From Elephas maximus indicus (taxonomy: Eukaryota > Chordata > Mammalia > Proboscidea > Elephantidae): DNA of 64,000 nt. The position numbers and the translations under genes were made by a program. The notes under the pieces are model-generated. The model was not told the origin of the DNA and searched no databases. It saw nothing but the letters and a program-made list of their open reading frames with translations. Below are positions 60,016-64,000 of this stretch, in pieces (within the stretch, counting starts at the first letter, position 1; the number at the start of each line of letters is the position of its first letter). The stretch covers positions 135,924,001 to 135,988,000 of the forward strand of contig NC_064820.1 of assembly GCF_024166365.1 (NCBI RefSeq), in the 5' to 3' direction.

Positions 60016-60200
60016 GAGGCCCTGGTGGTGTAGTGGTTAAGAGTTTGGTGGCTAACCAAAAGGTCGGCAGTTTGAATCCACCAAGCACTCCTTGAAAACC
60101 TTATGGGGCAGTTCTACTCTGTCCTGTAGGGCTGCTATGTGTTGGAATCAACTCAACGGCAACTGGTTTGGGTTTTTTTTTTTTTTTTTTTGGTTTTGGG
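60016..60200 (+). mobile_element. AfroSINE with long T-rich tail
   Basis: Head gaggccctggtggtgtagtg, near-complete body, tail ctggtttggg followed by about 21 T. Confidence 0.95.
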
Positions 60201-60829
60201 ATATCTAGCATGGTTGGATGTATGCTGAATAGCTTCTAGGTGCTCCATTCAGATCCATCTCTTCCCTTCTCTGCCCTCTTTTTTACCCTGATCTTTATGG
60301 ACTGGTTCCCTTGTCCTGTGGTTTCTGGTTGGATTTGGCCAATGGGGTAGAGTAGTAGGAAATCAGAGAAGAAAAGAGAGTTTGACGCCCCCTCTGCTTC
60401 TAACTCCGTCTCTATGAACTTGCCATTGGCCGGCTGCTGGCTGAGTCCCTTGACTAATCACAGATCAAAAACGCCAGCCAGTCCCTTATACTCAGGCCTC
60501 TCCATCTCAGGTTCTTGTAAACACTCCTTTTCCAGCCCCTTCAAGCTTTTTTTTTCAAGCTTAGGGGTGGTAACAGTACCCTGGCTGTTACTGATTCCAG
60601 GACACTGCACTATCCTTTTATGGGTTCCCTACACCCCCGTCCACCCTTTCGTGTATAATCCCTTCATTACAGACTTCTTAAATTACTTAATTTGAGCATG
60701 CTAAATGTTATCTGGGATTAAAAAGGCACTGATAAAATGTTTCATTCCCTCTGAATGAAGAACCAGGAACTATAGTTAATAAGCATCTGCTAGGCAAGAG
60801 TAAGGTAAGAGAGTTTACATACACTGGTT

Positions 60830-61530
60830 TTACACAGAAAGAGGAGACAACATTTCTGATTTTAGTAATTTGAGTCTTCTTTCTTGGTAAGTCCAGCCAA
60901 AGGTTTGCCAATTTTGTTGATCTTTGCAAAGAACCAACTTTTGGTTTTGTTGATTTTTCTGTTTTTCTATTCTTCATTTATTTCTGCTCTAATCTTTATT
61001 ATTTCCTTCCTTCTGCTTGCTTTGGATTCAGTTTGCTCTTCTTTTTCTAGTTTCCTAGTGTAGACGATTAAGTTATTGATTTAAGATCTTTCTTCCTTTT
61101 TAACATATGTATTTACAGCTATAAATTTTCCTCTAAGCACTGCTTTAACTGTCAAGTTGTATTTTCATTGTCATTCATCTCATTTTTTTTTTTTTTCTAA
61201 TTTCCCTTGTGATTTCTTCTTTGACCCATTGATTATTTATTTAGGACTGTGTTGTTTACTTTCCACATGTGAATTTCCCAAGTCTTCTTCTCTTATTGAT
61301 TTCTAATTGTATTCTACTGTGGTTAGAGAACATACTTTATATGATTTCAGTCCTTTCAGATTTACTGAGACTTATTTTATGGCCTCAAATATGGTTTATT
61401 CTGAAGAATGTTACATGTGCACTTGAGAAAAATAGGTATTCTACTGTTATTGGGTGGAGTGCTTTTCAGATGTCTGGTATGTCTAGTTGGTTTACAGAGT
61501 TGTTCATGGAGGCAACATTTAAAATAAATA
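60830..61530 (-). mobile_element. L1 ORF2 fragment, antisense
   Basis: T-rich plus strand with L1 ORF2 landmarks read backwards: 'aggtttgccaattttgttgatctttgcaaagaaccaactttt', 'ttcttctttgacccattgat', 'ttgggtggagtgcttttcag'. No intact frame. Confidence 0.8.
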
Positions 61531-62699
61531 AAATGCCATGATAAAAGGCAGAAGGAAATATTATATAACTATCATGACTCTGAAGGCAATATTACTTGTC
61601 ATAAATACCAAGACAACAAAAAATGCTATTTAATTCTAGTGGGAGATTTTTGCCTGATTAAGTCTCTGAGCCTGGGGCTGGGCATATATTGTTAAAAAGG
61701 AGTATCAGTAAGGTTACGTGTTTGAAGTTATGTTATAAGCAGACCTACACTTTCAACTTGTGCTTAATCAGAAGGACTGAATGAAAAATGAAAAGGTAAT
61801 AAAGGTTATTTCATTCCAAGTCTGTTTAGCTACTAAAATAATTTCTTGTGCTGGCAGCCCCCTTTTAGAAAAGACTTATCTCACCTCCTGTTAGAAATCT
61901 TGCTTTCCAATTACTTTGCTTCACTATTTCCAAAGGCCACACAATAATACCCTGAACTCCCACAGTGTCCGGGATTGGGTCTTCCAGAAAGCAGTCAATA
62001 AATTCTGCATCTTACTGGCAAGTATTAATTACGTTGCCTTCAAGGAGTTTAAGAATGAGGAGAGATGTTCTCAAGCCTGGGTAGAATTTCAAAGCTCCTT
62101 TTTTCAGGTAACCTTTTTATTTGCTATCTTATCCATGACTCTACTTCCTGTCAGGAGGTCATATTATCTGAGTACTGCCCATCTGTACCAAGTTTGTTTG
62201 TCTTTAATGACAGCAAGGCTCTCAGAGCTGTACTTAATGAAATGAAACTCCATGAGTTGGTTACTGGTGTTCAAAACAAGGTCCTAAAACAAAAGAACAA
62301 TGAGTCCCTAGGACTTTCAGAGCTTCATCACTGTTCATCCAAATACAGTAAAGAGACTTGGCAGGAAAAGTTTCAGGACAGATTTCTAAAGGAGGTGGTG
62401 CTTATTTTAAAATGTTTATATTTACTGCTTTTGCAAATAACCCAAAAACCCTTGCAAATAAGGATATAGAAAAACCCTCCCATCCCTCAAATCATTGTTC
62501 AGAACCATGAAAAGCCTGAAACCCCAAATCTGCAAAAGCTTTGGAGTCTTATGATTTTGATATGTCTTCATCATTAAAAAGAACAATTAAAACAACAACA
62601 ACAAAAATAGGCTATTTAAGTTTACAGTCTGATTGTATGTATGTTGGTAATACTATGTTGACTAGAGAAGTTTAAGAATGAATTAATGCTTAATATGGA
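61531..62699. other. SNCAIP intron, unclassified
   Basis: Two overlapping plus-strand open stretches (109 and 134 codons, 61916-62469) have no matching splice phase or recognisable family. Confidence 0.45.
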
Positions 62700-62862
62700 T
62701 GCCAGATAGGACAGAGTAGAACAGCCTCATAGGGTTTCCAAGGCTGTAATCTTTATGGAAACAGCCTGCCACATCTTACTTCTGCAGAGTGGCTAGTGGG
62801 TTTGAGTTATCAACCTTTCAGTTAACAGCTGAGTGCTTAAACACTGTACAACCAGGGCTTCT
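62700..62862 (-). mobile_element. AfroSINE, tail missing
   Basis: Antisense copy starting within the body (ggacagagtagaacagcctc) and ending with the head aaacactgtacaaccagggc. Confidence 0.88.
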
Positions 62863-62969
62863 TATGAATACCACAGAAGGAGTTTACACAGAGGGATAGC
62901 TTAATGACCATTAAAAGTTTCTTATGTACCGTCCTACTCAGATTTTCAATCTTTTAAAACAAGTTCTGT

Positions 62970-63177
62970 TGTTTGTTGTTATGTGATGTCAAGTCAATTC
63001 CAACTCCCAGAGACCCTATTATGGTAATTCAGAACAGTCCCCACAGGGTTTCCCATGATGTAATCTTTACAGGAGCAGAGCACCAGGTCTTTTCTCCCAT
63101 GGAGCGGCTGCTGGGTTTGAACCACTGACCTTTAAGTTAGCACCAGGTGCTTAACCACTGTGCCATGAGGACTCCTT
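62970..63177 (-). mobile_element. AfroSINE, long subfamily
   Basis: Antisense: gttatgtgatgtcaagtcaa to aaccactgtgccatgaggac. Confidence 0.9.
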
Positions 63178-63189
63178 AAACAAGCACTA

Positions 63190-63252
63190 AAAACAAAAAA
63201 AAACCAAACCCTTTGCTGTCAGGTAGATTCCGACTCACAGCGGTCCTATAGG
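63190..63252 (-). mobile_element. AfroSINE tail fragment
   Basis: Only the A-rich tail and about 45 bp of 3' body remain (ccaaaccctttgctgtcagg). Confidence 0.8.
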
Positions 63253-63469
63253 GGATATAAAATAAGAACAAAACAAAACCTTTCATCAAATTATTTAATT
63301 AGGAGATGCTGGGTAATCTACCATTAGTTAGGAAAACTAAATGAGAACTATATTTTATAAACCCTAAAATGGCAAGAAAAATGTCAATATTTGCTGACAT
63401 TGCAAGAATATTTTATTCATCAGGAACACATTGCCTGTGATGACCAGACCCAATCCCTGTCTTCTCATA

Positions 63470-63636
63470 GGACTCTGTTGAAGACCCAGATCTTGTATTT
63501 GTATTACTGATTAGTTTACTTGCTTTATCCACCAGACTTTTAGTTTCTTAAGAAGAGGGACTATGTCTTATTCAAGTTTGCATTGCCAGGGCCTCACACA
63601 GTGCCTGCCGGACTCAGTATAGGTTGCTGAACTAAC
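63470..63636 (+). mobile_element. L2 3' end
   Basis: Landmarks 'aagaagagggactatgtctt', 'gggcctcacacagtgcctgc' and 'gttgctgaac' fit the L2 terminus. Confidence 0.6.
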
Positions 63637-63638
63637 TA

Positions 63639-63938
63639 CAGGTAGTCTCCAATTTACGATGGGGTTCCATCCCAATGACTCCGTCATAAGTCAGTTCTGA
63701 CATTAAGTTGAATACCTCATTTTTTTTTAGTTTTCATTATTATTGCCTTTTATCTTTATAAATCATAACGTTGAACGTCTGCAAGTGAGTATCTGAGAAT
63801 GATAATATCAGCAAATTATGTGCTACAACATTGCACGTAGCACATATTACTAACAAGATGTACCAAAAAAAAAAAAAAAAACCCTCCTAAGCACGGTTCC
63901 TTGTAACTCGACTGTGTCATAAGTTGGGGCTACCTGTG
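63639..63938. mobile_element. pogo/Tigger-like MITE (second copy)
   Basis: Inverted ends caggtagtctccaatttacg and, complemented from the right, cacaggtagccccaacttat. TA occurs on both sides (63637-63638, 63939-63940). It shares the 'cataagtcagttctgac' motif style with 11637-12009. Confidence 0.65.
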
Positions 63939-64000
63939 TATGAATCTTAATTTGTCATAGCATCATTCACAACTAAAGAAAAATGTTATCTACTGGGGTC

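Noticed and set aside
61916..62469. Two overlapping plus-strand open frames (109 and 134 codons)
   Set aside because: Different frames, no shared splice sites, no recognised family. By rough estimate, a frame of this length is expected by chance in 64 kb of both strands.

Overview
This is mammalian nuclear DNA, almost certainly from an afrotherian and most likely an elephant. It is AT-rich and intron-like, and it is full of tRNA-derived AfroSINE copies together with RTE-type LINE copies whose 3' ends share the 'gggtcgctatgagtcggaa...' tail. That SINE/RTE pairing is characteristic of Afrotheria. Old elements shared by all placentals (MIR, L2, L1M/HAL1, MaLR-type LTRs, ERVL-like LTR, hAT and pogo-like DNA elements) fill much of the rest. 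There are no bacterial-type genes, operons, CRISPR arrays or phage features.

One protein-coding gene is visible: the 3' half of SNCAIP (synphilin-1) on the minus strand. Five exons read from high to low coordinate: 57611-57498, 48488-48363, 43889-43720, 34701-34609 and 33720-32652, the last possibly open to a stop at 32607. They join without frame breaks and encode part of the ankyrin-type repeats, a coiled coil and the long Ser/Pro-rich C-terminal region. The upstream exons lie beyond 64000. The region below about 32.6 kb is 3' flank or 3' UTR, plus intergenic repeat-rich DNA.

Region by region: 1-19 kb is intergenic, with an RTE copy at 2.7-3.5 kb, a MaLR LTR at 8.7-9.2 kb, a pogo-like MITE at 11.6-12.0 kb, an ERV LTR carrying an internal 72-bp duplication at 14.3-14.9 kb, a polypurine tract and an RTE 3' end at 15.2-16.0 kb. 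From 19-32 kb there are HAL1/L1M remnants, a MIR split by an AfroSINE, an ERVL-like LTR with a tRNA-Leu-type primer site, and a possible extra terminal exon at 27.2-27.4 kb. From 32-58 kb lies SNCAIP. Its introns hold a nearly complete but broken 3.2-kb RTE element (35.1-38.3 kb), two MaLR LTRs, several AfroSINEs, an inverted SINE pair in the shortest intron, and an in-frame, phase-0 candidate cassette exon at 53.2-53.6 kb. From 58-64 kb is the intron upstream of the first visible exon, with L1, MIR, L2, AfroSINE and a second MITE.

I found no evidence of a wholly new biological system. The observations most worth checking are the two unexplained splice-compatible open stretches that could alter synphilin-1, the uncertain C terminus of SNCAIP, a nested inverted repeat that looks like a template-switch product, and a composite SINE with a tRNA-Gly-like head and an RTE-related body.
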